NCBI GenBank assembly: GCA_000802095.1
Contig: JUEB01000026.1
Coordinates: 186,001 to 250,000 of the forward strand
Reading direction: 5' to 3'
Origin: Peptococcaceae bacterium BICA1-7
GTDB lineage: Bacteria > Bacillota > Desulfotomaculia > Desulfotomaculales > Desulfocucumaceae
DNA: 64,000 bases
Below the pieces are notes generated by a model. It ran no database searches and was not told the DNA's origin. It was given only the letters and a program-made list of their open reading frames with translations. This document shows positions 33,238 to 41,566 of this stretch, piece by piece; position 1 is the stretch's first letter, and every line of letters begins with the position of its first letter. The translations under genes and the position numbers were made by a program.

Positions 33238-36068
33238 GAGCCGAACACCTCCCTCATAGGACGCTTCCAGGCTTCTCTGAGTGCTTCAGTTTCTATTTTG
33301 AATAATTCTTTTCCTCCCCGGAAAACTTTGATCATCCGTTCAGGAATTGTTTTACCAATTATTCTGCAGGGCACGTTCCCAAAAAGCTCTTTAACACTCT
33401 TTTCTTCACTTAGCTCAACCAGGAAATTACCTGCGGTCTCGTTATAAAGAAATTCCTCGGGCACATCGCTGTCTTCTATAGACACCATACAGCCCATCCC
33501 GCCACCGAAACACATCTCGGCCAGGGCGGCAGCCAGCCCACCCTCGCTTATATCGTGGCAGGAAAGCACATTCCCACCGGCTATGGCTGTGTGGAGATCC
33601 CCAAAAACTTCTTTAAGGACCTTTAAGTCTATTCTGGGCAGGTTTGCTCCTGTGGCCCCGGCCATCTTACAATACACCGATCCGGCCATCTCCGTGGAGT
33701 CCCTTTTGCCCACCAGCGCTATCACCGACCCGCACTTTTTAAAATCGGCCGATACAGTCTTTTTTATATCCTCAATTCTTCCGAAGGCCGAAACACATAA
33801 TACCGGGGGTATTTTTATAAGCGTGCCACTATTCCTGTAGGTGCTGGACAGACTGTCCTTGCCGGAGATAAAAGGCATTCCCGTGGCCCCAACAAAGTCT
33901 GCGCAGGCATCCACCGCCATATCCAGCGCTCCCAGGGACTCACTGTCGGGATAGGGCCATATGAAATTATCGATAAGACACAGGTTTTCAGGTCCTGCAC
34001 CTACTGCCACCGCATTTGACACAGCCTCGGTGGCGGCCCAGAGACTGCCGTAATAAGGGTTGATGTTATTAAGGGCCGGATTGAGCCCGTGGCTTACCAC
34101 CATTCCGAAGTCCTTACCGTACACAGGGGCAATGACCACCGCGTCATTGGGTGAGTCGCCATCCACACCGGCCAGCGGAGGTAGAGCGCTGGAGCCCTGC
34201 ACACCGTGATCGTACATGCGTAAAATGGGCTCTTTGGAACATACATCAGGGTGGGCCATTACTTTGAGGAAGGCCTCTGCCCAGTCCCCGGGCGGCCCAG
34301 GCACGGCGCACCCCGCCTCGGGTGGCTTCCAGCAGGCCTCCAGCACCCTTTGGGGCAGCCCGTCATGCAGGAAGTCCATATCAAGGTCGCAAACTGTTTC
34401 ACCGTTATAGATAACCTTAAGCCTTTTGTCTCCGGTGAAGGCTCCCAGAACTACGGCCTCAACATTATAGCTGCGGCATATTTCCGAAACCTTTTCCCAG
34501 TTGGCAGGGTCAATAGCCATAACCATTCTTTCCTGGCTCTCTGAAAGCCATATCTCCCAGGGGCTCAGCCCGGGGTATTTGAGAGGAGCCCTTTCCAGCC
34601 ATACCTGCACACCTGTCTCCTGGCCCATCTCACCCAGGGCCGATCCAAATCCCCCGGCCCCGCAGTCGGTAACAGCCTTTACAAGACCTCTCTCGCTGGC
34701 CTCCAGAAGGGCGTCTGACGCCCTTTTTTCCTCTATGGGATTGCCTATTTGAACAGCGCTGGAATTAACGTCAATGGTCCTGTCAGTCATTTCACCGCTG
34801 GAAAAGGTGGCTCCGTGTATGCCGTCCCTTCCGGTGCGCCCTCCGATGACAACGGCCAGGTCACCGGGATCAGGACTTCCTTTACGGCAGAGATCCTCCC
34901 TCATTATTCCGTAGGCTCCCACTATTACAGAGGGTTTGGCCCTGAAGTCCTCATGAAAGTGAACCGACCCGTTATTGGTGGGGATGCCCATACGATTGCC
35001 ATAGTCCCTGACCCCGGCCACAACCTTTCTTAACAGATACTTGGGGTGGAGGCACCCGGGAGGCACTTCCCCGGTGTCCAGGGTAGGTGGCGCAAAGCAG
35101 AACATATCTGTGGATACTATTACCCTGGCGCCCCTGCCGGTGCCCATTACGTCTCTAAAAACCCCTCCGCTGCCGGTCATGGCGCCGCCATAAGGCTCAA
35201 TGGCCGAAGGAGAGTTATGGGTCTCCACCTTGCCGCAGATAGCCCACCCGTCGTAAAAGGCCATTACCCCCGAGTTATCCACAAAAGCAGATAGCACCAG
35301 GGGATTGGCCGAGTTCCTGGTGGCCTCCTGAAGTCTTTTTAGAAGAGGAACCTTCCTTTGTCCATTTACTACCAGGTCTGCCCTGAAGGTTTTATGGCCG
35401 CAGTGCTCAGACCAGGTCTGGGCAAGGGTTTCCACCTCGCAGTCGGTGGGGTCCCTGCCCAGCTCCATGAAATACCTCTGTATGACACGCATTTCATCTA
35501 TATTAAGAAATAGTTTATCCCTGCTTAATTCAATCAGCTGGCTGTCGTCCATCTTTCTGACGGGTATGGTGACTGTGACACCTGGACGGCCTTCCATAAT
35601 AAGTGTTTTTGGTTTTCTGTTCACAACCCTTTCTACTATATCGTTGACTAAGAGCTTTTGAAGCACTTTTTCAATGTTTTCACGGACAGCCCCGGGGCCA
35701 TAAAAAGCGTACTCCCTGCTGGAATCGGCGGCCTGTAGCCCCTGCACCCCCAGATCCGCGGCAGATTTTAATATTGAGGCTGCCTCCGGGTTCATAACTC
35801 CCGGCTTGTAAGCCACCTCAACAACCTCTCCGTCCATCAGAATAGGTTTATTTATGCTAAATTTCTGATAAAGACTTTCTGAGAGGAGCCGGTCTGCAAT
35901 AACCCTGGCGGTATTTACGTCAATTCCTTCAAAACGGTATACCTTGGCCGTCCTGACTGTGGTGATGTCCTTAATACCAAGGGTATGGCAAATATCATAA
36001 AGAAGAGCCTCTCCCACTGTGTCAGGGATATCCGGCAGGTTTACCACCCTTACCTCCTGTATTGACAA
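33234..36068 (-). CDS. purL: Phosphoribosylformylglycinamidine synthase, large subunit with N-terminal PurS-like region
   Basis: PurL uses ATP and PurQ-supplied ammonia to make FGAM. At 944 residues it is longer than Bacillus-type PurL (about 740). The first 165 residues contain two PurS-like stretches (VRVVNLPDIPDTVGEALLYDI and VAYKPGVMNPEAASILKSA), so a separate PurS is probably not needed. The synthetase core follows: LAQTWSEHCGHKTFRA, WAICGKVETHNSPSAIEPYGGAMTG, LVKAVTDCGAGG and HDISEGGLAAALAEM. The start is TTG 36068; GTG at 36047 with CAGGAGG is an alternative. It forms an operon with purQ. Confidence 0.94.
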   Translation of the reverse strand: MSIQEVRVVNLPDIPDTVGEALLYDICHTLGIKDITTVRTAKVYRFEGIDVNTARVIADRLLSESLYQKFSINKPILMDGEVVEVAYKPGVMNPEAASILKSAADLGVQGLQAADSSREYAFYGPGAVRENIEKVLQKLLVNDIVERVVNRKPKTLIMEGRPGVTVTIPVRKMDDSQLIELSRDKLFLNIDEMRVIQRYFMELGRDPTDCEVETLAQTWSEHCGHKTFRADLVVNGQRKVPLLKRLQEATRNSANPLVLSAFVDNSGVMAFYDGWAICGKVETHNSPSAIEPYGGAMTGSGGVFRDVMGTGRGARVIVSTDMFCFAPPTLDTGEVPPGCLHPKYLLRKVVAGVRDYGNRMGIPTNNGSVHFHEDFRAKPSVIVGAYGIMREDLCRKGSPDPGDLAVVIGGRTGRDGIHGATFSSGEMTDRTIDVNSSAVQIGNPIEEKRASDALLEASERGLVKAVTDCGAGGFGSALGEMGQETGVQVWLERAPLKYPGLSPWEIWLSESQERMVMAIDPANWEKVSEICRSYNVEAVVLGAFTGDKRLKVIYNGETVCDLDMDFLHDGLPQRVLEACWKPPEAGCAVPGPPGDWAEAFLKVMAHPDVCSKEPILRMYDHGVQGSSALPPLAGVDGDSPNDAVVIAPVYGKDFGMVVSHGLNPALNNINPYYGSLWAATEAVSNAVAVGAGPENLCLIDNFIWPYPDSESLGALDMAVDACADFVGATGMPFISGKDSLSSTYRNSGTLIKIPPVLCVSAFGRIEDIKKTVSADFKKCGSVIALVGKRDSTEMAGSVYCKMAGATGANLPRIDLKVLKEVFGDLHTAIAGGNVLSCHDISEGGLAAALAEMCFGGGMGCMVSIEDSDVPEEFLYNETAGNFLVELSEEKSVKELFGNVPCRIIGKTIPERMIKVFRGGKELFKIETEALREAWKRPMREVFGS

Positions 36069-36097
36069 TTAAAGCACCCCCGATTACTGTCATGTAT

Positions 36098-36130
36098 AAA
36101 AAAACAATCACCGGCCCCTATAGAGCCGGA
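36098..36130 (-). terminator. Terminator after the universal stress protein gene
   Basis: On the minus strand CCGGC (36129-36125) and GCCGG (36115-36111) form a stem with a 9-nt loop. TGATTG and seven T follow. Confidence 0.6.
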
Positions 36131-36200
36131 GTACACCATATATTACAGATTAAATTTTATTATATATACCTGCAAAAAACAACATTAATCAGTTATTTTA

Positions 36201-36638
36201 TTACCTCACTACGAGTACAGGGCAGGACGCATGCCTTACCACCCTGTTGCTGATGCTCCCCATCAGGTAACCCTTTATCTCCCCCAGGCCCCTGCTTCCC
36301 ATTATAACCAGGTCAAATCGGCCTTCTTTGGCCTCCCGGCATATTTCCATGGCCGGATTACCCCAGAGTACTTTTACTTCCAGGGAAACACCACTATTCT
36401 CAAAATCTTTTTTAGCCTTTTCCATTATTTCTCTGCCGGTTGCTTCCAGTTCGTCGTGAATCTGCTGGTAAGCTCCGCCAAGTCTGTCACTATATGAGTT
36501 TACATATGGAGGAAGAGCTGGTATTACGTGTAGAAACATTACTTCAGCCTTCATGGTCTTGGCCAGGTCCATGGCGTGCTCCGCGGCAAGGTTGGCCCTT
36601 ATGGAACCATCCAGGGGCACCAGAACTTTTTTATACAC
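36201..36638 (-). CDS. Universal stress protein, UspA family (ATP-binding type)
   Basis: The 145-residue alpha/beta protein has KKVLVPLDGSIRANLAAEHA at the N terminus and GSRGLGEIKGYLMGSISNRV near the C terminus. The latter fits the G-2x-G-9x-G-S/T nucleotide-binding pattern. UspA-type proteins accumulate under stress and growth arrest; the specific role is unknown. The start is GTG 36638 with GAGGGATG upstream. It is divergent from the Pnkp-like gene and followed by its own terminator. Confidence 0.92.
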   Translation of the reverse strand: MYKKVLVPLDGSIRANLAAEHAMDLAKTMKAEVMFLHVIPALPPYVNSYSDRLGGAYQQIHDELEATGREIMEKAKKDFENSGVSLEVKVLWGNPAMEICREAKEGRFDLVIMGSRGLGEIKGYLMGSISNRVVRHASCPVLVVR

Positions 36639-36731
36639 AAGTCATCCCTCCTACTTGAATGTACCCTTTTTCACATTATACTATATGTACAATTAATTGC
36701 AATTCATTCTGTTGAAGAATTGATATTTTTT

Positions 36732-36761
36732 TTGTTACTACATCCACTGACCAGGCATAAT
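36732..36761 (+). promoter_or_regulatory. Possible promoter of the Pnkp-like gene
   Basis: TTGTTA (36732-36737) and CATAAT (36756-36761) are 18 bp apart, about 36 bp before the ATG at 36797. Confidence 0.4.
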
Positions 36762-36796
36762 AAAAAAAATAAGGTTATTCGCAGGTGCATTATACT

Positions 36797-38110
36797 ATGA
36801 AAAGAATTCAAATCCACAAAACATCCCTGGTGGTATTATGCGGATCCGCCGGTTGCGGCAAATCAAGCTTTGCCTCACGCCATTTTAGCCCCTCCCAGGT
36901 GGTTTCATCCGACCAGTGCAGAGCCATGGTGTCCGACAGTGAGGAGGATATGTCTGCATCCCGCAAGGCCTTCCGGGTGTTCAAGCTTTTAGTAGACTCC
37001 AGGCTGTCACTGGGGAAACTTACTGTTTCAGATTCTACAGCCCTGACCCCAAAGGCCAGACGGGAGCTTGTGACTATCGGCAGAAAGCACGATTTTCAGA
37101 TGGTGCTGATTATATTTGACATACCCCTTCCGGTGTGCCAGGAAAGGAACCTGTCCCGGGCCAGAAATGTCCCCCAAAGGGTGCTATTATCCCACCGGCG
37201 CCTGCTGGACAAGACACTTTCAGGCGTCCAAGGCGAGGACTTTGACAGCATACATATTATTAAAGAAGAAGACCTGGGCTCAGTTAGTGTTGAAATTGTC
37301 CCCCTGCCTGTGGAGATCCCCCTGTCAGGGCCTTTTGACATAATCGGGGATGTGCACGGCTGCTGTGATGAACTGGAAATGCTTCTCGACAGGCTTGGCT
37401 ACCTGAGGGTCAATAGTAACTTCACTCACCCGGCAGGCAGGATGGCGGTATTCACCGGCGATCTGGGGGACAGGGGGCCCCGGTGCCTGGACAGCATTGA
37501 GCTGGTGCTGAACATGGTATCCTCGGGAAGCGCGCTTTACGTCCCGGGTAATCACTGCCGTAAGCTTCACGCCTATTTCCAGGGGCGCAAAATAAAAATT
37601 GGCCATGGGCTGGAAAGAACCCTGGAGGAGCTTTTTAGGGCTGAAAAATCACGAAGAGACAGCATCGCCGGCCGTTTCCTGGAGATTTATGAGAAGGCTG
37701 TGCCCTATCTTATGCTTGACCGGGGAAGGCTGGTAGTAGCCCACGCCGGCATAAAAGAAAATATGATTGGAAGGCTATCCAAAAGAATCCGCCGTTTCTG
37801 TCTCTTCGGGGACACCACTGGAGAATTTGATGCTGACGGGCTTCCGGAGCGAAGGGACTGGGCTTCCCAGTATAAGGGCAAGTCTCTGGTGGTCTACGGG
37901 CACACCCCTGTTGCCGAGGCTGAATTAAGAAACAATACCATTAATATTGACCAGGGCTGCGTGCTTGGAGGAAAACTCACCGCCCTTCGCTATCCGGAGA
38001 TGGAACTGGCACAGGTGGAGGCCCTGGAGGCCTATTATGACAGAGGGGCTATGGTAAGTTTTGCTGATATGCCCTCCTCCGTTCAGGACACAGGGGAGAT
38101 ACATCTGTAA
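36797..38110 (+). CDS. Polynucleotide kinase-phosphatase (bacterial Pnkp type) without ligase domain
   Basis: Bacterial Pnkp heals broken RNA ends. The roughly 437-residue protein has an N-terminal 5'-kinase (VVLCGSAGCGKSSFASRHF P-loop, VVSSDQCRAMVSD, VSDSTALTPKARRELV, RARNVPQRVLLSHRRLL) and a metallophosphatase (IIGDVHGCCDE, FTGDLGDRGPRC, VPGNHCRKL, VVAHAGI, VVYGHTPVAEA). The C-terminal adenylyltransferase domain that gives canonical Pnkp about 850 residues is absent, and no hen1 gene is adjacent. ATG 36797 is preferred to GTG 36785. The next gene is RNase HI. Confidence 0.88.
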   Translation: MKRIQIHKTSLVVLCGSAGCGKSSFASRHFSPSQVVSSDQCRAMVSDSEEDMSASRKAFRVFKLLVDSRLSLGKLTVSDSTALTPKARRELVTIGRKHDFQMVLIIFDIPLPVCQERNLSRARNVPQRVLLSHRRLLDKTLSGVQGEDFDSIHIIKEEDLGSVSVEIVPLPVEIPLSGPFDIIGDVHGCCDELEMLLDRLGYLRVNSNFTHPAGRMAVFTGDLGDRGPRCLDSIELVLNMVSSGSALYVPGNHCRKLHAYFQGRKIKIGHGLERTLEELFRAEKSRRDSIAGRFLEIYEKAVPYLMLDRGRLVVAHAGIKENMIGRLSKRIRRFCLFGDTTGEFDADGLPERRDWASQYKGKSLVVYGHTPVAEAELRNNTINIDQGCVLGGKLTALRYPEMELAQVEALEAYYDRGAMVSFADMPSSVQDTGEIHL

Positions 38111-38132
38111 GATTTTAATATTCTCCGGCCTG

Positions 38133-38141
38133 TGGTATAAT
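38133..38141 (+). promoter_or_regulatory. Extended -10 promoter for rnhA
   Basis: TGG-TATAAT at 38133-38141 is an extended -10 element. It lies 24 bp before the preferred rnhA start, in the 54-bp gap after the Pnkp-like gene; the -35 region is weak. Confidence 0.45.
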
Positions 38142-38164
38142 TTTACATAGTTTTGCGAGGGCCG

Positions 38165-38659
38165 GTGATTTATTTGGAGAGTAGAATTCCCATAGTAGAA
38201 ATATACACAGATGGAGCCTGCTCAGGCAATCCAGGGCCAGGCGGATACGGAGCAATACTGAAACACGGCAGCCATGAAAAGGAAATTTCAGGTGGCTACC
38301 GCCTGACCACCAATAACCGTATGGAGCTTACAGCGGTTATAAAAAGCCTGCAGGAGCTGAAAAAACCTTGCTCAGTTACCATATACAGCGACAGCAAATA
38401 CATTGTTGACGCCATGAATCTGGGCTGGGTCAGAAAGTGGATGGCCGGAGGGTGGGTTAAGGGAGACCGGTCCCCGGTCAAAAATGTTGATCTCTGGAAA
38501 AAAGTTATAGGTCTTTTACAGACTCACCAGGTGGCCTGGGTATGGGTAAAGGGACACTCAGACAATGAATTTAACACCCGCTGTGACCGGCTGGCGGTGG
38601 AGGCCAGCAAATCAGGCCTGCTTGAGACAGATGCGGCCTATGAAAATGAATCCACATGA
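38165..38659 (+). CDS. rnhA: Ribonuclease HI
   Basis: RNase HI cuts the RNA strand of RNA-DNA hybrids. The four acidic residues are visible: Asp in IYTDGACSGNPGPGG, Glu in NNRMELTAV, Asp in IYSDSKYIVDAM, and Asp in the C-terminal VWVKGHSDNEFNTRCDRLAVE, which also holds the catalytic His. GTG 38165 with GCGAGG upstream is my preferred start (about 164 residues); TTG 38153 is in frame. It lies downstream of the Pnkp-like gene but has a likely promoter of its own. Confidence 0.95.
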   Translation: MIYLESRIPIVEIYTDGACSGNPGPGGYGAILKHGSHEKEISGGYRLTTNNRMELTAVIKSLQELKKPCSVTIYSDSKYIVDAMNLGWVRKWMAGGWVKGDRSPVKNVDLWKKVIGLLQTHQVAWVWVKGHSDNEFNTRCDRLAVEASKSGLLETDAAYENEST

Positions 38660-38700
38660 AATTTGACTTCCCGGGTAAATATATATCCGGAGGTGATTTT

Positions 38701-38859
38701 ATGCCCAAAAATGAATTAAACCCGGTCAGCAGGGTGATGCCGCATTCCCTTAAAGACCAGGCGGCGGTAATAAGGGAAAAGAATAAGCCCCCGGTAAGAA
38801 AAGAGGCAGACTTTCAGCTGAACTCACTGGGAGGCCCCTTGGAGGATGACTTTAATTAA
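38701..38859 (+). CDS. Small hydrophilic hypothetical protein
   Basis: I do not recognise this 52-residue protein. ATG 38701 has GGAGG 7 nt upstream, better than a 5' extension to 38656. The product is charged and without hydrophobic segments (PKNELNPVSRVMPHSLKDQ, then IREKNKPPVRKEADF), probably largely disordered. It follows rnhA closely and may share its transcript. Confidence 0.55.
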   Translation: MPKNELNPVSRVMPHSLKDQAAVIREKNKPPVRKEADFQLNSLGGPLEDDFN

Positions 38860-38867
38860 AGCCTAGA

Positions 38868-39827
38868 CTATTGAGCTCTCACCGCTGTAATGAGCTGCTT
38901 TTGCCCGCAATGTTCAAGCTTTATTTCCCCGAATCCGGCACCGGATAGCCAGTCAGTGTACTGCTGCATTGACCAGACCCCGCCTGAAGGGGTATTTATC
39001 AGCATATTTACAGCAAAGAGAGCTCCTCCGGGGCTTACTCCCCTTACAAAGTCCTGGATAGCTATACGTCCTCCCGGACTGATCACCTTGTAGGCCCTTA
39101 TAAACATACTGCTATTTACCGTTTCATCAAAAATATGACATACATTTCCCAGGTAAACCAGGTCGTATGGGCCCTGGGGGAAGCTTTCCGTCATATCTCC
39201 CGGCACTAAATCTATTGTCTGATCATCTTCCAGAAGAGGCCGGGCCATCTCCACCACCTCCGGGAGGTCAAAAACCGTCACCCTTGCCCCCAGACTTGCA
39301 AATGCCCTGGCGTAGGTGAGGGGCCCGCCTCCGGCGTCCAGCACCCTGGGTTCGCTACCCAGCCCCCTAAGGCATTCAGCGGCTATAATGGGGCCGCCCT
39401 GCCTGGCGTTCCTGGCCATGGAGGCAATAAAATTTCTGGTTTCCTCGCCTTTTCTCTCACGTTTTACAGGCTTCCCGGTCGTTATTACCTCTGGAAGGTC
39501 CATCCATCTCCGGCAAAGATCATAGCCGTGCATAAAAGAAAAGCCTGTATATCTTGGGCTGTCCTGGCTGTACAGCATTTCTGCCACCCCCGGCTCAATT
39601 CCCACCCCGGCGCCCTCTCTGACCAGATACCCGGCCTCGATAAGGGCTTCAAGTACTGTCCATAGGCTCCTTTTATCCGATCCGGTAGTGTCTGCCAGGT
39701 CCTCCAGTGTCAGGTGGCCTGTTTTTAACGCCTCAAATATGCCCGCCCGGTACGCTCCACCCAGCAGAAGCAGTTCCCAGATACTATGGATATCGAAATT
39801 AAAGTTACCTGTTTTAACCATCTTCAC
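38868..39827 (-). CDS. SAM-dependent O-methyltransferase-like protein with dimerisation domain
   Basis: The 319-residue protein has a winged-helix dimerisation domain (about 20-80; GHLTLEDLADTTGSDKRSLW) and a class I methyltransferase domain with the SAM motif PRVLDAGGGPLTYARAFASLG (about 165-185), VTVFDLPEVVEMA, and GPYDLVYLGNVCHIF. This is the layout of hydroxyneurosporene or acetylserotonin-type O-methyltransferases and of some bacteriochlorophyll and C-methyl enzymes. The substrate is unknown and no biosynthetic neighbours explain it. Start GTG 39827 or the ATG two codons on. Confidence 0.8.
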   Translation of the reverse strand: MKMVKTGNFNFDIHSIWELLLLGGAYRAGIFEALKTGHLTLEDLADTTGSDKRSLWTVLEALIEAGYLVREGAGVGIEPGVAEMLYSQDSPRYTGFSFMHGYDLCRRWMDLPEVITTGKPVKRERKGEETRNFIASMARNARQGGPIIAAECLRGLGSEPRVLDAGGGPLTYARAFASLGARVTVFDLPEVVEMARPLLEDDQTIDLVPGDMTESFPQGPYDLVYLGNVCHIFDETVNSSMFIRAYKVISPGGRIAIQDFVRGVSPGGALFAVNMLINTPSGGVWSMQQYTDWLSGAGFGEIKLEHCGQKQLITAVRAQ

Positions 39828-39957
39828 CGATCCTTCCTTCCCTGATATTTAAGGCTAATAATTTAAATATTCCTCAGAGCTGTGAAATATAGCCACTTAT
39901 TTCAAAAGGCTTTTCAGCTAAAGATATTAACAATATTTTTAATGGAGGTAATAACAT

Positions 39958-40278
39958 ATGAAAGCCATAAAACCCTTTCAGTTTTCCCAGGAAATTCATG
40001 GTGTAAGCGTCAAGCCCATGACAGAAAGCGGCAGGGAGGTGAAAATAAGATACAAGGGACTTCTTGCTGAATCCGGCGCCTCAGGCGTACTAATGCATTT
40101 CGGTTTCGGTGAGCAGGAGGGCTGGAAAAAAGTTGACAGCAAGCAAATGGAAAAAACCTTTGATGGCTGGGAAGCAATTGTAGCAATGGAGGATAGCCAG
40201 CTTAACTTCTGCTTCAGAGACATTGCCCAGAACTGGGACAACAATAATGGGCTAAACTGGATATATAGGATATCTTGA
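39958..40278 (+). CDS. Stand-alone starch/glycan-binding module (CBM25/CBM53-like)
   Basis: The 106-residue protein appears to be a single carbohydrate-binding module. It has the beta-sandwich pattern with HFGFGEQEGWKKVDSKQMEKT and the C-terminal CFRDIAQNWDNNNGLNWIYRI, whose WDNN-x-G-x-NW signature is typical of CBM25/CBM53. There is no signal peptide and no catalytic domain, so a cytoplasmic role in glycogen handling is possible. Start ATG 39958 has GGAGG 10 nt upstream. Array B begins immediately after its stop. Confidence 0.75.
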   Translation: MKAIKPFQFSQEIHGVSVKPMTESGREVKIRYKGLLAESGASGVLMHFGFGEQEGWKKVDSKQMEKTFDGWEAIVAMEDSQLNFCFRDIAQNWDNNNGLNWIYRIS

Positions 40279-40521
40279 GCTATCTGGTAGTACCTGTTGG
40301 TCGGAGGGGCTAATGGGCATTACCTTTCGGTCGGAGGTGCTAATGGGTAGTACCTCTGGTCGGAGACCCTCGGGTAATATATCCCCAGTTTCTCCGACCA
40401 ATTGGGCATGCTTCTTCGGTTCCTCCGACCATCCTGAAAAGCACCCTTGGCCCTCCGACCAACCGGAAATGCATCTTCGGCCCCTCCGACCATCCGGAAA
40501 TGCATCTTCGGCTTCGTCGTC
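40279..40521. repeat. BIME-like array B: ~30-bp units, inverted about the centre, between convergent stops
   Basis: The array fills the gap between the CBM gene stop (40276-40278) and the stop of the DUF2512-type gene (40522-40524). Three forward units are at 40279-40307, 40308-40337 and 40338-40366. Four inverted units are at 40391-40421, 40422-40451, 40452-40482 and 40483-40512. Each unit ends in GGTCGGAGG (or GGAGA at the centre), and inverted units share a GATGCATTTCCGG-like middle. It is homologous to array A (29283-29494), including a GTCGTCTTATT tail that runs into the last codons of the minus-strand gene. Confidence 0.87.
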
Positions 40522-40881
40522 TTATTTCCGTCTTCCGGGAAAGAGAACTCTTCTCAGATAGCTGTGGAAATACCACTCCCCGCCTGCCAATAAGGCCAGC
40601 ACTATTATGTAGGCATAGACCGGTACCTTTAAATCAAAAAGATAGGTGAATTCCACCAATACTACTGCAGATATTAACACATCCACCACTATGGCAATAA
40701 TGTTCCCGTATCTTGGATAAACAACCAGATCAGCCGTCAGAAACGAGGCTAGAGCAGCTGCTGCCGCAAAGAATAAAGAGTAGGATGTTTCAATCCCTCC
40801 CAAAATAGGCAGCACCAGTCCCATCACAGGGGCGTAAAGTAAAAATTTTGTCAGGAAAACATTAAAATATTTTTTCTTAAT
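40522..40881 (-). CDS. DUF2512-type membrane protein, probable ATT start
   Basis: The protein has about 119 residues and four hydrophobic helices; SFLTADLVVYPRYGNIIAIVVDV matches the centre of the DUF2512 family of spore-formers. The first standard start (GTG 40827) would cut off part of the first helix. The open frame continues upstream as KKKYFNVFLTKFLLYAPV, which fits the family N terminus. The only plausible start there is ATT at 40881-40879, which overlaps the TAA stop of the DUF3786-type gene, with GAAGGG just before. Function unknown. Array B abuts its stop. Confidence 0.7.
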   Translation of the reverse strand: MKKKYFNVFLTKFLLYAPVMGLVLPILGGIETSYSLFFAAAAALASFLTADLVVYPRYGNIIAIVVDVLISAVVLVEFTYLFDLKVPVYAYIIVLALLAGGEWYFHSYLRRVLFPGRRK

Positions 40882-41530
40882 TGCCCTTCACTCCCTCCAG
40901 CCAGGTAATGGCCATTTCTTTTTGGTCATCCAGGCAGGCAATCATTTTTTTGGCCAGCTCCACTCCCAGAACCCACAAAGCTGCAGTGGTAAGGTGGGAG
41001 GCAGACACAGAGTCATATAATATGCTGCTTCTGGCCTTAAACTCATCATCGCCTTCCCACAGCACTACAGCAAGAGGCAGCTTTGGAAGGGCCGGTATGT
41101 AATAAGAATAATCCCCCAGTTCAATAGGTCTGCCTCCGTACTTTTCTGCGGCCTCTGAAAACTTTTCGGGACAGTCTCCGAACATTTCGGCCAGAGGACC
41201 TGTAGCGTCGGTTTGCAGAGGAACATAGTGGTGAGCCCCATCAGGCAGTTCCAGAAAGGAAATCCAGGTCCCTCTGGGTGGCAGTCCGGAGGCCTCACAG
41301 AGATACTGCACTATAATAGTCCTGTCATTAAAAGGAACCTCTCCTTCAGGATGATCAGCCCTCCAAACCTTGCCTGCCAGGTCTACCCGGTAACTGTTTC
41401 CCAGGTATATAATTTCAAAATTTTTATTATGGCTGTCATATGCTGCCCCGGACCTTGCGGCAGCATCCACCGGGTCTATCCGTGCGAATCTTTTTAAAGC
41501 TTCCTGATATGCGTTGAGTGGATTACACAT
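40877..41530 (-). CDS. DUF3786-type protein
   Basis: The 217-residue soluble protein begins MCNPLNAYQEALKRFARIDPVDAAARSGAAYD and has FEIIYLGNSYRVDLAGKV, TIIVQYLCEASG and LPKLPLAVVLWEGDDEFKARSSILYDS. This matches my recollection of the DUF3786 family of anaerobes, in which some members are fused to Fe-S proteins. Biochemical role unknown. Start ATG 41530 has a GGGAGGGG site. The DUF2512-type gene follows with overlapping stop and start. Confidence 0.7.
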   Translation of the reverse strand: MCNPLNAYQEALKRFARIDPVDAAARSGAAYDSHNKNFEIIYLGNSYRVDLAGKVWRADHPEGEVPFNDRTIIVQYLCEASGLPPRGTWISFLELPDGAHHYVPLQTDATGPLAEMFGDCPEKFSEAAEKYGGRPIELGDYSYYIPALPKLPLAVVLWEGDDEFKARSSILYDSVSASHLTTAALWVLGVELAKKMIACLDDQKEMAITWLEGVKGN

Positions 41531-41566
41531 TTCCCCTCCCTGCCGGACATAAACGGTCTGCCGGCT

